Below, piece after piece: positions 8,773-17,329 of a stretch of DNA of 64,000 nucleotides. The stretch covers positions 124,001 through 188,000 of the forward strand of contig JAAYAX010000014.1 of assembly GCA_012719175.1 (NCBI GenBank). Reading direction: 5' to 3'. Numbering within the stretch: position 1 is the stretch's first letter; the number at the start of each line of letters is the position of its first letter. Below the pieces are notes generated by a model. The model saw nothing but the letters and a program-made list of their open reading frames with translations, made no database searches and was not told the origin of the DNA. The position numbers were made by a program, and so were the translations under genes. Source of the DNA: Methanomassiliicoccus sp. GTDB lineage: Archaea > Thermoplasmatota > Thermoplasmata > Methanomassiliicoccales > Methanomassiliicoccaceae.

Positions 8773-9274
8773 AGGTCTCCCTAAGACTGTCCTTGACCTT
8801 GGCGTTATATATGCTGGCTGCGGGGTGGTATGCGGGTATCAGCACCTTCCTGCTGCCTCTGACCGTTATCTCCTGAGGCTGGTTGACCTCATCCTTCATC
8901 TTCACATCCCGCCCCAGAAGGTCACGAGCCGCGGAGCGGCCCAGGGTTATGATGACCGTGCGATCGGCCAGCTCATCCTCCAGAAAGGGGAAGCACGCTT
9001 CCATCTCCTCCGGGGTGGGGGGACGGTTGCCAGGGGGGCGGCACTTCACGGTATTGGTGATGTACACCATAGACCGGGACAGGCCTTCCTCTTCCAGGAG
9101 TCGGTCCAGAAGCTTACCAGACCTCCCCACGAACGGCCTTCCCTGCTCGTCCTCCTTAGCCCCCGGAGCCTCTCCTACCAACGCTAGGGGTGAACCAGGG
9201 TCCCCATCGGGCATCACCAGTCGGGCGCGCCCCTCGCACAGCCGGCATCTCCGGCAGTCGTTCTCCGGTTTCAT
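8714..9274 (-). CDS. Uracil-DNA glycosylase, family 4 (iron-sulfur)
   Basis: This 186-residue enzyme removes uracil from DNA at the start of base excision repair. Motif A is GEAPGAKEDEQGRPFVGRSG (34-53). NTVKCRPPGNRPP (74-86) follows, and the last active-site motif is HPAAS near the C-terminus. Cysteines at 7/10/13, 78 and 94 match the four-cysteine iron-sulfur site of family 4. It is the last gene of a carS-pyrE-udg operon with overlapping stop and start codons. Its 3' end runs into the convergent glycosyltransferase gene. Confidence 0.93.
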   Translation of the reverse strand: MKPENDCRRCRLCEGRARLVMPDGDPGSPLALVGEAPGAKEDEQGRPFVGRSGKLLDRLLEEEGLSRSMVYITNTVKCRPPGNRPPTPEEMEACFPFLEDELADRTVIITLGRSAARDLLGRDVKMKDEVNQPQEITVRGSRKVLIPAYHPAASIYNAKVKDSLRETFRIARTCLEGRGIFLSTGT

Positions 9275-9801
9275 CGCCTCAGGATCTCTTCAGCGGTGAC
9301 CAGTGAGCTGAGCCTTACCTCGATATCCCATAGCTTGGCCTCACCGCCCTCCTGCCTGTTCACCACGCACAGCACGTCCTCCACCACGCCTCCCGCGGCC
9401 CGGACGATACCGATGGCCTCGATTACCGAGCCAGCGGAGGTTATCACGTCCTCCACCATCAAAACCTTCTCCCCCTGCTCCAGAGAGCCTTCGACCTTCT
9501 TCTGGGTCCCATGGTCCTTCTTCTCCCTGCGCACCATGATATAGGGGACCTTGGTCCTGAGCGAGAGGGCCACGGCCAGCGGAATGGAGCCCAGCACCAC
9601 CCCTGCGATCTTGTCGAACCTCAGGCCCCTCTGTTGGATCTCCCTCGCCATCTCGTCGGCGATGGTCTCCAACACATCGGGGTCAGTGCTGGCCCTCTTG
9701 ATATCGATATAGTACGGACTTTTCTTGCCTGATGCGAGCGTGAACTCTCCGTACATCAGGGCCTTGCATCTGACCAGTACCTCCTTGACTCTAGCCTGCA
9801 T
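9271..9801 (-). CDS. pyrE: Orotate phosphoribosyltransferase
   Basis: This enzyme of about 176 residues joins orotate to PRPP to make OMP in pyrimidine synthesis. It shows FTLASGKKSPYYIDIK near the N-terminus, the VRREKKDHGT loop, and the PRPP-binding motif VLMVEDVITSAGSVIEA. I placed the start at the ATG at 9801, just after the carS stop. An in-frame start three codons earlier is also possible. Translation is probably coupled to carS upstream and to the glycosylase downstream. Confidence 0.94.
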   Translation of the reverse strand: MQARVKEVLVRCKALMYGEFTLASGKKSPYYIDIKRASTDPDVLETIADEMAREIQQRGLRFDKIAGVVLGSIPLAVALSLRTKVPYIMVRREKKDHGTQKKVEGSLEQGEKVLMVEDVITSAGSVIEAIGIVRAAGGVVEDVLCVVNRQEGGEAKLWDIEVRLSSLVTAEEILRR

Positions 9802-9803
9802 TA

Positions 9804-10367
9804 TCACCACGGCTCCTTCTTCTTACCGAGCTTGAAACCTATTATATTGACGCTGCGGTGGAGGAGGGGGACGAACACCAGCAAAGCTATGAGCGCTATC
9901 ACGGCCTCGCCATCAAGATAATGAGCCCATAGCCATCCAGGATAGGTAAGCGCGGTCAACCCCAACGCCCCGATGACGAAATCGTACTGGTCCAGCCCCG
10001 CGGCCTTCTGTCCCCTCACCATTCCCAGGCGGCGTTTGATAAAAGCCCCTGCCATATCTCCCAGTAGAGACCCCAAAGAGAGTGAGAACACCACTCCAAT
10101 GGGCATGAGCCCAAGACCCCACCTCCAGCTTTCCGAAGCGTCCAGGGCCGTTGTCAAGATGGCCAGTAGCAGCCCTAGAGACGTACCCGCGGAGACCCCT
10201 CCGATCAATCCGGTCCAGGTCTTGCCGTCCCCCAGGATCCGCTTCCCCCTCCATGTCCGGCCGAAGTCGACCGGGGTGCCCCCACCGAACAGCACCGCAG
10301 CGGAGTTAGGGAGCAGTGCGGGCAGGAAAAGGAATATGCCGCTGATGGCGACCATGAGGAGGTCCAT
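9804..10367 (-). CDS. carS: CDP-archaeol synthase (CDP-2,3-bis-O-geranylgeranyl-sn-glycerol synthase)
   Basis: This membrane enzyme activates unsaturated archaeol (digeranylgeranylglyceryl phosphate) with CTP, so it is central to archaeal polar-lipid synthesis. The protein of about 187 residues is nearly all membrane helices. It has the family motif FGRTWRGKRILGDGKTWTG near 33-51 and a C-terminal GDMAGAFIKRRLGM followed by GLDQYDF. I chose the ATG at 10367, which puts the first helix at the N-terminus. A frame open to 10493 would add 42 unlikely residues. It is first in the carS-pyrE-udg operon. Confidence 0.92.
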   Translation of the reverse strand: MDLLMVAISGIFLFLPALLPNSAAVLFGGGTPVDFGRTWRGKRILGDGKTWTGLIGGVSAGTSLGLLLAILTTALDASESWRWGLGLMPIGVVFSLSLGSLLGDMAGAFIKRRLGMVRGQKAAGLDQYDFVIGALGLTALTYPGWLWAHYLDGEAVIALIALLVFVPLLHRSVNIIGFKLGKKKEPW

Positions 10368-10676
10368 GAGGCAGGAATGACCATCCCGTAGATTAGCATT
10401 GCCCATCCTCCGGAGGTCTATGCTGACGTGGCGACCCTTCGCTAGAGATGCCATTGAAGGGATGGGGGTTAGAAGGATGTTCATACAAAACATTATGAGA
10501 AAGAGGCAGAGACCGACGAGGATTACTGGTGCCTAAGATCGATTTTCAACTACTGCTGGCAAATCCATCTATTGTTGAGCTATGGGGTCGTCCTGGCAGC
10601 TGAGCGTTTTGCTTGACCTACCGGGAGCATTGGGACCATGGTATGCCCCCAGTGGAAAAATTTTGTTATTTCCCTT

Positions 10677-12575
10677 TCAACCCATCTTCCTTCGAACGAA
10701 GAAGTTCAGAACGTCGTTGACCACGGTGGAGGAGGTTTCGACCTCCAGGCGGTCGGAGAACTGGTTGGCCCTCCGGTCAAGGATGACGGCTACCCCCATG
10801 TCGGTCTCCGTGCGTATGAGCCGGCCTATCGCCTGTAGCAACTTCCTGGTCACAGGAGCTTTCACTGTGTACTCCCAACCCCGTCCGAACCTTACCTCGT
10901 AATAGTGAAGCAAAGCCCGTTGCTTGGCAGTTGGCTTGGGATAGGGTATGCCCGCGATGATGGCGACCTCCAGCTCCTTGTCGGGGAAATCGATCCCTTC
11001 GCTCACCCTTCCACCCATTACTGCTAGTAGCACCGCGCCTTCAGGGGAGCTCTTAAAGCGGCTGACCTCCTCCATCAGATCGCTCTGGCCCATTCCCCGC
11101 CGCTCCGTGTACACTGTCCTGTGTATACGGGACAGGAGGCCATCGTCCAGGAAGCGGTCCATGAGGGCATAAGAGGGAAAGAAGACCACCGTGTTCCGGT
11201 CCAGTACGTTGCACAGAGAGACAGTATGGCCCTCCATGCGTTCAATTATCTCCTCGTCCTTAACTATGTCCTCGTACCTGGAGGTGACGTCCTCCAGATA
11301 GAACACCTTACGGTTCTCGGGAGGGAAGGGGGAAGGGAAGGTCATCAAGGGCGTACCCTTCGGTAGGCCGGTGGAGTCCCGGTACTCGTTCAGGGGGCGC
11401 AGCGTCCCTGACATGTGGACCGATGCATGACACTCCATTAAGGCCCTGCAGGCCAGCCCCGGGTCCATGCAGTAGGCCTCGAATGCGGGGTTTTCCCCAC
11501 CCACTACCAACTTCACGTAGCACTCCTCGTCCAGATCAAGCCAGAACTGAAGGAAGCTCCCTAGGGAGTGCATGTAGGAGCGTGGGAGCCGTCCGCTCTT
11601 GCGTTTTTCCTCCCGTATCGTCTCCCCGTACGCCAACAAGGACCTGGTCATGTTGAGAAGCCCTTTGGTGGTGGCAGTGAAGGTGCTCATCAGGCCCTCC
11701 TCCAGAAAGATTGGGGGGATCAGACCATCATCCTCTATCAGGAACTCCTCCAAGGCCTCCCGCAGCCTCCTGCGGCATGCATCCACCAAATCTAGTGTGC
11801 TTATTCCTTCAGCGATCTCGGGGTCCCCCTGCTCATTTGCCTCCTTGGCCGCCAGATCCAGGAGCCGAGATGATAGCGAGACCGAGCGTATCTCCCGGGC
11901 ATACTCGAGCAGGTTATGGGCCTCGTCCACAATGACCACCGCATCTGATATGGGGATGTTCATCCAGTCGAGGAGATTGTGCCTGATGAAAGGCATGAAG
12001 AAGAAAGCATATGGGGCGGTCACCACGCTAGCCTTGGGCAGGAGGTCCTTGATGAGCTCATGAGGACAAAGGCCTGAGCCGTCACAATAGGTGATGAACT
12101 CCTCCACCGTAGGTAGCTCTTCTCTGAAGTAATGCTCCACATCGGCGAAGTTTGTGGACAGGACAGCCTCATAGAACCTGCATCCACCACTCTTACCCGC
12201 CCGTGACCTCGCCTTCCGTTCCGCGCACAGTTTCGACAGCTCTTCGGGATTGCCGCTCCGGAGGTCAGGGTCTCTCTGTATCAGCGGGCAAGTGCTCTGC
12301 CTCCCCTGAAGGCCGACGCCCAAGACTGGGCGGGACCTGTTGATCTTCCTCAGCTCCAGCATGACCTGCCGTTGCTGGGAGTTCGTTCGGGTGAGGTATA
12401 TGACCTTCTTATCCTGTTCCAGTGCGGCTTGGAGGGTGCCCGAGAGGGCGCAGATGGTCTTGCCCGTTCCCGTTCCAGACTCCACAACAAGATGCCCCCG
12501 AGAGCGGACGCAGGTGGATATGGCGTTGACCAATTCCATCTGGTGAGGCCTTGGGGTATAAGGGAACAGGTCCAT
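10677..12575 (-). CDS. XPD/Rad3-like iron-sulfur DNA helicase
   Basis: This 632-residue superfamily 2 helicase unwinds DNA 5'-3' in repair. The Walker A motif is GTGTGKT (34-40) and the DEAH box is at 217-220. Between them, C96, C117, C132 and C170 form the four-cysteine iron-sulfur domain. The C-terminal motor holds GGRVSEGIDFP and QAIGRLIRTETDMG (motif VI). Length fits archaeal XPD rather than longer bacterial DinG. It begins with ATG at 12575, inside a perfect 10-bp inverted repeat. A weak TATA-like ACATATCC lies just upstream. Confidence 0.9.
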   Translation of the reverse strand: MDLFPYTPRPHQMELVNAISTCVRSRGHLVVESGTGTGKTICALSGTLQAALEQDKKVIYLTRTNSQQRQVMLELRKINRSRPVLGVGLQGRQSTCPLIQRDPDLRSGNPEELSKLCAERKARSRAGKSGGCRFYEAVLSTNFADVEHYFREELPTVEEFITYCDGSGLCPHELIKDLLPKASVVTAPYAFFFMPFIRHNLLDWMNIPISDAVVIVDEAHNLLEYAREIRSVSLSSRLLDLAAKEANEQGDPEIAEGISTLDLVDACRRRLREALEEFLIEDDGLIPPIFLEEGLMSTFTATTKGLLNMTRSLLAYGETIREEKRKSGRLPRSYMHSLGSFLQFWLDLDEECYVKLVVGGENPAFEAYCMDPGLACRALMECHASVHMSGTLRPLNEYRDSTGLPKGTPLMTFPSPFPPENRKVFYLEDVTSRYEDIVKDEEIIERMEGHTVSLCNVLDRNTVVFFPSYALMDRFLDDGLLSRIHRTVYTERRGMGQSDLMEEVSRFKSSPEGAVLLAVMGGRVSEGIDFPDKELEVAIIAGIPYPKPTAKQRALLHYYEVRFGRGWEYTVKAPVTRKLLQAIGRLIRTETDMGVAVILDRRANQFSDRLEVETSSTVVNDVLNFFVRRKMG

Positions 12576-12598
12576 TCAGGCACTCACCCCTGAATGGA
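12571..12598 (-). promoter_or_regulatory. Perfect inverted repeat covering the helicase start codon
   Basis: TCCATTCAGG and CCTGAATGGA flank an 8-base spacer. In the message, the second arm contains the AUG and the loop contains a GGUGAG Shine-Dalgarno-like sequence, so folding would hide the start. As DNA it could equally be a repressor site between the TATA-like element and the start codon. Confidence 0.6.
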
Positions 12599-12645
12599 GG
12601 ATATGTTTCTTTCGGTAAGGGGAGCGAAAAACAAGTTGGGGGAGT

Positions 12646-13059
12646 TCAGTCCACCCTGCTCCTCTGCCAGGCATCCTCGCCCAGTTCGTCGTATATGGAC
12701 AGCTGACCGGTCACATCCCCTTCCAGGGAGCCACTGTCGTCGATAAGCTCAAATATGCGCTCCTTTCGGAAAAGCCAGTAGTGGATCCTCCACTCCCTTC
12801 CATCGTAGAGCGTAGTCTCCTCTCTCTCCGTGGTGAGGATTCCAGTATCCTCTAGCATGTAGAATGCATCCCTGTCCTCAGGTTCCAGAATGTTATCGAT
12901 GATTCTCTCGCTGTAACCAAAGAAGTTGAGAATATGCTGAGCCATCTGCTTGGCCTGATCGTCCGGCATGCCCTCCTTATCTATCCCATTTCGTATGGCA
13001 AGGGTAAGCTCATCCAAGGTCAGAGTGGTATCGTGGGCCAACTTTTCACTTTTCATCAT
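12646..13059 (-). CDS. Small acidic protein of unknown function, possibly DUF6015-like
   Basis: This is a soluble, acidic protein of about 137 residues. The N-terminal half is helical (LTLDELTLAIRNGIDKEGM, then AQHILNFFGY). The second half resembles a winged-helix wing (LEDTGILTTEREETTL, then WRIHYWLFRKERI). That arrangement is seen in small archaeal helix-turn-helix proteins, but I do not recognise a characterised family. ATG codons at 13059 and 13056 are both possible. A TATA box at about 13129-13136 gives a leader of about 45 bases. Divergent inverted repeats upstream suggest regulation, perhaps of itself. Confidence 0.75.
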   Translation of the reverse strand: MMKSEKLAHDTTLTLDELTLAIRNGIDKEGMPDDQAKQMAQHILNFFGYSERIIDNILEPEDRDAFYMLEDTGILTTEREETTLYDGREWRIHYWLFRKERIFELIDDSGSLEGDVTGQLSIYDELGEDAWQRSRVD

Positions 13060-13087
13060 CGTTAAACCTTCCAAAGGATATCTGGCT

Positions 13088-13141
13088 AAACTGTTATCTT
13101 CTAGAGTACCGATGCTTTGGTAGCGGTCATATAAACAGTTT
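13088..13141. repeat. Spaced 8-bp inverted repeat around the promoter of the 12646-13059 gene
   Basis: AAACTGTT (13088-13095) and AACAGTTT (13134-13141) are exact inverse copies on either side of the predicted transcription start. They could be paired operator half-sites, or by chance only. Confidence 0.35.
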
Positions 13142-13151
13142 GAGAGATATT

Positions 13152-13171
13152 TATCGTTTGTGAGAACGATA
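13152..13171. promoter_or_regulatory. Palindromic operator candidate in a divergent intergenic region
   Basis: TATCGTT and AACGATA are separated by 6 bases. The site lies just upstream of the TATA box (about 13129-13136) of the leftward gene and about 60 bases upstream of the TATA box at 13234-13243 of the rightward gene. It could serve either promoter. Confidence 0.5.
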
Positions 13172-13233
13172 TTTCCCTCTTCTGTTCTTGCGCTTTACCT
13201 TGCATAGGCCTTACTGTTCTTTCTGAGCGAGCA

Positions 13234-13243
13234 GTATAAAAAT
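13234..13243 (+). promoter_or_regulatory. TATA box of the MTH1187-family gene
   Basis: GTATAAAAAT lies about 40 bases before the ATG at 13277, which predicts a leader of 10-15 bases. Confidence 0.6.
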
Positions 13244-13276
13244 ACGGAGGGTCTCAATACCAATAGTGATACCATC

Positions 13277-13570
13277 ATGATTGCAGAGTTCAGCGTCGTA
13301 CCGATCGGGGTAGGGGAGTCCTTGAGCGCATATGTGGCTGAGTGTATCAAGATCGTCGAGAAAAGCGGTCTAAAATATCAGCTCACGCCCATGGGCACGA
13401 TCCTGGAGGGGGACTTCCACAAGGTCATGGATACCATCGCCCAGTGCCACCTGAGGGTCCGATCGATGTCCAAGAGGGTGACGACCGTGATCCGTCTTGA
13501 CGACCGTGATGCACACACCGATGAGATGACGAGAAAGGTCAGGAGCGTTAAAGAAAAAATGGTTGATTGA
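13277..13570 (+). CDS. MTH1187/YkoF-type thiamine-binding protein
   Basis: This 97-residue protein matches the MTH1187 (UPF0045) family. It starts MIAEFSVVPIGVG, has KYQLTPMGTILEGD near 36-49 and a helical C-terminus. Family members form ferredoxin-like tetramers that bind thiamine or related ligands, but their cellular role is unsettled. It is divergent from the small acidic gene, and the only gene in its transcript before the convergent serA. Confidence 0.9.
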   Translation: MIAEFSVVPIGVGESLSAYVAECIKIVEKSGLKYQLTPMGTILEGDFHKVMDTIAQCHLRVRSMSKRVTTVIRLDDRDAHTDEMTRKVRSVKEKMVD

Positions 13571-13580
13571 GAAGAGGTTT

Positions 13581-15191
13581 TCAGATCTGGAGATAATCCC
13601 TGTTACCGATATCGCTGAGCTTGATGAAGCGGACCTCCTCGAAGCCCTTGATCGCGGCTAGCTCCTTCACAGTGTCCTCGGTGACGGGATTGTCCACCGA
13701 TACCAGCATGAGAGCCCTTCCTCCCTTTTCATCCCGCCCCAGACCCATTCGAGCGATGTTTATGTCACGGCTCCCCAGTGTAGTGCCTATGCGACCGATG
13801 ATGCCCGGCACATCAGCATGGACGGACATCAAAAAATCACCCTCGAGGGGCATGTCAAGATCGTAGTTGTCTATCCCCAGAAGCCGTGGCTCGGACCCCG
13901 GGAAGGCAGTACCGCGCACCTCTCTCCTGACCCCGTTGGATTGCAGGGAGATGGAGATCATATTGACGTAGCGGTCGGACTCCTCGACCTTGGACTCCAC
14001 GACCTGGACCCCCTTCTCCTTGGCGATTATCTCGGCGTTGATTATGTTGGGCTGTTCCCCGGATAAGTTAGAAAGTACGCCCATGAGGGCGGAAACGGTC
14101 AGCATCTTTGAGTCCACCGAGGCCAGGTCGCCGTAGACTGTGACCTGCAGTTTGGCCACGGGGGCATCAGTAAGCTGCACAGCGAACGCTCCTAGGCGCT
14201 CTGCGACGGAGATGAACGGCACCACCTTGGGGTCCATACCCCGCACCGGTGCGTTGACGGCGTTGGAGATGCGCTTGTCCACAAGGAACATCTTCACATG
14301 CTCGGCCATCTCCGCGGACACCTTCTCCTGGGCCTCCTTGGTGGATGCCCCGAGGTGCGGAGTGACCACGATGTTGTCCAGGGTGAGCAGGTTGGATCCC
14401 GTAGGTGGTTCCTTGGAGAACACGTCCAGAGCAGCGCCGGCGATCCTCTTGTCACGGAGGGCCTCGAAGAGGGCGTCCTCGTCGATCAGTTCCCCACGGG
14501 CGACGTTGAGGATTATGGCATTGGGCTTCATCTTTGCGATCAGCTCCTTGCTGATCAGGTGATGGGTGCTGGGAGTGAGGGCCGCGTGGATGGTGATAAT
14601 GTCCGACTCCTCTATAACCTGCTCAAGGGGCATGAGCCTAACCCCGAGCTTAACGGCCACCTCGGGTGGGATGTAGGGATCGAAGCCCACCAGCTTCATC
14701 TGGAAGGACTTAGCACGCTTGGCCACCTCCCCGCCTACCCTGCCTATGCCCACGATACCAAGGGTCTTTCCGTTCAGCTCGAATCCGGTGAACTTGGAAC
14801 GCTTCCACTCACCTTTCTTCAGGGAGGCGTCGGCCCATACGATATTACGGGCCAGGCTCATCATCAGAGCCATGGTATGCTCGGCAGCCGAGATGATGTT
14901 GGCCGCGGGAGTGTTCATGACCAATATCCCCTTTCGGGTGGCGGCCTTGACATCCACGTTATCGATGCCTACACCGGCCCTGCCCACGACCTTGAGGTTC
15001 TTGCCGGCCTCTATCACCGCAGCATCCACCTTTGTGCCGGACCGGATGATGATAGCATCATATTCGCCAATTATTTTGATGAGTTCATCGTGGGCAATTC
15101 CCGGCCTGATGTCCACCTGGACCTGGCCGCCGCTCTTGAGCATCTCCAAGCCTTCCTTCGAGAGCTCGTCAGTGACCAACAATTTGATCAT
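13581..15191 (-). CDS. serA: D-3-phosphoglycerate dehydrogenase
   Basis: This 536-residue enzyme oxidises 3-phosphoglycerate to 3-phosphohydroxypyruvate, the first step of serine synthesis. It carries the NAD motif GIGRVGGEVAKRAKSF near 148-163, the RAGVGIDNVD motif near 72-81, and the catalytic HLGAST near 279-284. A long intervening domain and a C-terminal ACT domain (PGIIGRIGTTLGSRDINIA) follow, as in the long archaeal and bacterial form subject to serine feedback. Its ATG overlaps the stop of the class V aminotransferase upstream, so the two form a serine operon. Confidence 0.95.
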   Translation of the reverse strand: MIKLLVTDELSKEGLEMLKSGGQVQVDIRPGIAHDELIKIIGEYDAIIIRSGTKVDAAVIEAGKNLKVVGRAGVGIDNVDVKAATRKGILVMNTPAANIISAAEHTMALMMSLARNIVWADASLKKGEWKRSKFTGFELNGKTLGIVGIGRVGGEVAKRAKSFQMKLVGFDPYIPPEVAVKLGVRLMPLEQVIEESDIITIHAALTPSTHHLISKELIAKMKPNAIILNVARGELIDEDALFEALRDKRIAGAALDVFSKEPPTGSNLLTLDNIVVTPHLGASTKEAQEKVSAEMAEHVKMFLVDKRISNAVNAPVRGMDPKVVPFISVAERLGAFAVQLTDAPVAKLQVTVYGDLASVDSKMLTVSALMGVLSNLSGEQPNIINAEIIAKEKGVQVVESKVEESDRYVNMISISLQSNGVRREVRGTAFPGSEPRLLGIDNYDLDMPLEGDFLMSVHADVPGIIGRIGTTLGSRDINIARMGLGRDEKGGRALMLVSVDNPVTEDTVKELAAIKGFEEVRFIKLSDIGNRDYLQI

Positions 15192-16258
15192 TTCATCGCC
15201 TCCAGGACCTCGTCCATTTTCTTCAGTAGCTCGCGTATCTCCGCTACGGTAAGGTCCCCCATGTGGCCTATCCGGAACGTAGTTTCCTTTATGTTGCCAT
15301 AGCCATTAGATATTTCGCATCCGCGCTCCTTCAAGCCCTTGTTCAGCTTGCTGAAGTCGATGTCGCCACGGTTCAGCACTGTGATGGTATGGGACATGTA
15401 ACCAGGTTCCGCGTACAGACCATGATGGGACATTGCCCATTTATGAACCTCGTCCGCCATCTCCTGATGGCGGCGGTACCTGGCCGCCATCCCTTCCTTA
15501 AGGATCCTATCCAACTGGAAATCGAGAGCGTACATCAGAGATACGGGGGGAGTGGTGAGGGAGTAGTTCTTGTCGGCCATCTTCTTCATCTGTAAAAGAT
15601 CGAAGTAGTAGCCCCTGCTCGGTACCGACTTAGCTTTTTCCAGCAATCGGTCCGAGCAGCATATGACAGCCAGACCCGGTGGTAGTGCCAAGGCCTTCTG
15701 GGTCCCGAAAACGAGAGCATCAAGGTCCAGATCCTTTATCCTGAGATCAGAGCCATATATTGCGGTGACCCCATCTACGAACATCAAGGGGTCGTGCTTC
15801 TGGCGAACGGTTTCGACAATGTCTTTCACAGGGTTGAGCACCCCGGTGGAGCTCTCATTGGCTACCAGGGTCACGGCCTCGATATCATCGCTGAGCTGAC
15901 CTTCCAGGTGGGCCGGCTTAATGGCCTTCCCCCAATCCCCATTGATCTTCTTGACATCCTTGCCGTTCTCCGTGCCTATCCCTTGCCAGCGATCACCGAA
16001 GGAGCCGTTGGAGATGCCCAACATCTTGCTCTTCACACCATTGCGTACGCACGCTTCCAGCAGCCCGGATGCCGATGCAGGGGACAGCATGATGTTCATG
16101 TCGGTGTCCAGGGTCTTATGGAGCTTTTCCACTACGCTCGCCTGGAGCCTCTCATATTCCTTGCTCCGATGGGTTATCATCGGCCTGGTCATGGATTCGA
16201 GGACCTCCTTACGGACCTCGACCGGACCTACGGTGAACAGTGTATGATTCAAAGACAT
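15188..16258 (-). CDS. Class V aminotransferase, probable phosphoserine aminotransferase
   Basis: This PLP enzyme of about 356 residues is of the alanine-glyoxylate/serine-pyruvate aminotransferase group. It begins MSLNHTLFTVGPVEVRKEVL, has LMFVDGVTAIYG for the PLP ring aspartate and the Schiff-base lysine in FGTQKALALPPG. Tight coupling to serA points to the phosphoserine aminotransferase role that such enzymes fill in archaea lacking classical SerC (inference). I chose the ATG at 16258, preceded by a GGGGG-rich ribosome site. A longer frame begins at 16330 but adds a low-complexity tail. Confidence 0.87.
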   Translation of the reverse strand: MSLNHTLFTVGPVEVRKEVLESMTRPMITHRSKEYERLQASVVEKLHKTLDTDMNIMLSPASASGLLEACVRNGVKSKMLGISNGSFGDRWQGIGTENGKDVKKINGDWGKAIKPAHLEGQLSDDIEAVTLVANESSTGVLNPVKDIVETVRQKHDPLMFVDGVTAIYGSDLRIKDLDLDALVFGTQKALALPPGLAVICCSDRLLEKAKSVPSRGYYFDLLQMKKMADKNYSLTTPPVSLMYALDFQLDRILKEGMAARYRRHQEMADEVHKWAMSHHGLYAEPGYMSHTITVLNRGDIDFSKLNKGLKERGCEISNGYGNIKETTFRIGHMGDLTVAEIRELLKKMDEVLEAMK

Positions 16259-16554
16259 CCCCCGGAATAGCTTCCAGGACCGCTCAGGCCAGGAGAGGGG
16301 GGGACGTCTGAGACCGTCCTCCACGTCCATATCCCGATCCGCTCGCGGTCGTCTCCATGCCTAGCACGTGGCCTATCCGGGATGGGTGACAAAAATCCAT
16401 TCTGGGTAGATTGTTAGGGCCTGGCATGTTGATTTCCGGTATCATGGAAATATGAATATAAACCTTACGATGACCTTGAAGAAAGTCCAATCAATGCAGT
16501 CAGAGTTCCATGACCGCCATCCGTTCTCATGACCTCTGTGGCATGGAGATGGCA
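16259..16554 (-). other. Long leader of the serine operon
   Basis: A minus-strand TATA box (GGTTTATATTC, near 16455-16465) would start transcription near 16433, leaving about 170 untranslated bases before the aminotransferase. I see no convincing small gene or recognised riboswitch in it. Confidence 0.35.
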
Positions 16555-16884
16555 CTAGAGCCGACCGCTCAGGGTCTTCAGGACCTCCAGATCTCTTTCG
16601 CGTGCTTGTTTCAGTGACTCCATAGGGACCGTTTCAATGTCAAAGATATCGGAGCATGGAAGCTGGGAGACGGTGTCGTCGAGGGTCTCTTCATCCTCCA
16701 CGCTCATGACGAACGCGGCCGACCGTTGGCCACCGAAGAAGCCTCCGCTCAGCATGCCCTCCTCTTCCATGGAGATGAGCATGTCGATGCTGGGCAAGAT
16801 CTTATTCTCGAGTATCTCCTTGTTCTCCTCGTCTGTCTTGCCCATGCCTCTCTCGCTCAGGGTCATCAATACAAGGAACTCCAT
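16555..16884 (-). CDS. Small protein of unknown function, muconolactone-isomerase-like fold suspected
   Basis: This 109-residue protein starts MEFLVLMTLSERGMGKTDEE. It then has a helix, a GMLSGGFFGGQRSAAFVMSV strand region and a helical C-terminus. The order (strand, helix, strand with glycine-rich turn, strand) is like the dimeric ferredoxin-like proteins of the muconolactone-isomerase/Dabb group, but this is only a pattern judgement. It ends with TAG and stands alone between the serine operon and the symporter. Function unknown. Confidence 0.7.
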   Translation of the reverse strand: MEFLVLMTLSERGMGKTDEENKEILENKILPSIDMLISMEEEGMLSGGFFGGQRSAAFVMSVEDEETLDDTVSQLPCSDIFDIETVPMESLKQARERDLEVLKTLSGRL

Positions 16885-17280
16885 ATTGTCGCCGAATCAT
16901 AATGTATCGAGCTATATGATATTCCTTCCTAGGTTCTGCATTTTTTTCTCATAGTGTCTAGAAAAGAGCTCTGTCATTCTGCAGCAATTAACCCTGCTGC
17001 TCGAAAAATTAAGAGAAGGTCATACTCTAAAGGGTATGGATGACCCTTTGGATGATGGAAGGACCGGTAGGGGGATGGAGCCAATCATAAGATTGAAGTG
17101 CGAGCATGTCACCAGGCCCCGTTCCCGGTTGGTCCTATAGGAAACGCTCATCCAACTTAATACTTATGTGCTCAGATTCGTCCATCGGGATTATCCAGAC
17201 ATGCAACGGTCCTTCGCTTCTAATGACTAATTCTCAGAGTCGACGTTCCCTAACAACTATGGGGTTGTTGAAAGAATGTT
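16885..17280. other. Intergenic region without a supported gene
   Basis: These bases hold several short plus-strand frames without family features. A TATA-like ATCATATAGC on the minus strand near 16905-16915 may serve the 16884 gene. Nothing else is clear. Confidence 0.4.
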
Positions 17281-17308
17281 GGAGGGGCGATTCCCCATTC
17301 ACCCCTCC
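17281..17308 (-). terminator. Hairpin downstream of the symporter gene
   Basis: GGAGGGG (17281-17287) and CCCCTCC (17302-17308) form a 7-bp stem about 22 bases past the symporter stop. No T-tract follows, so the role as terminator is uncertain. Confidence 0.4.
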
Positions 17309-17329
17309 CTTTGGTTCATCAGATCGAGT

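Noticed and set aside
14298-15302. A 334-codon open frame antisense to serA
   Set aside because: It mirrors a well-supported gene, has no family features and is a product of GC-rich codon positions.
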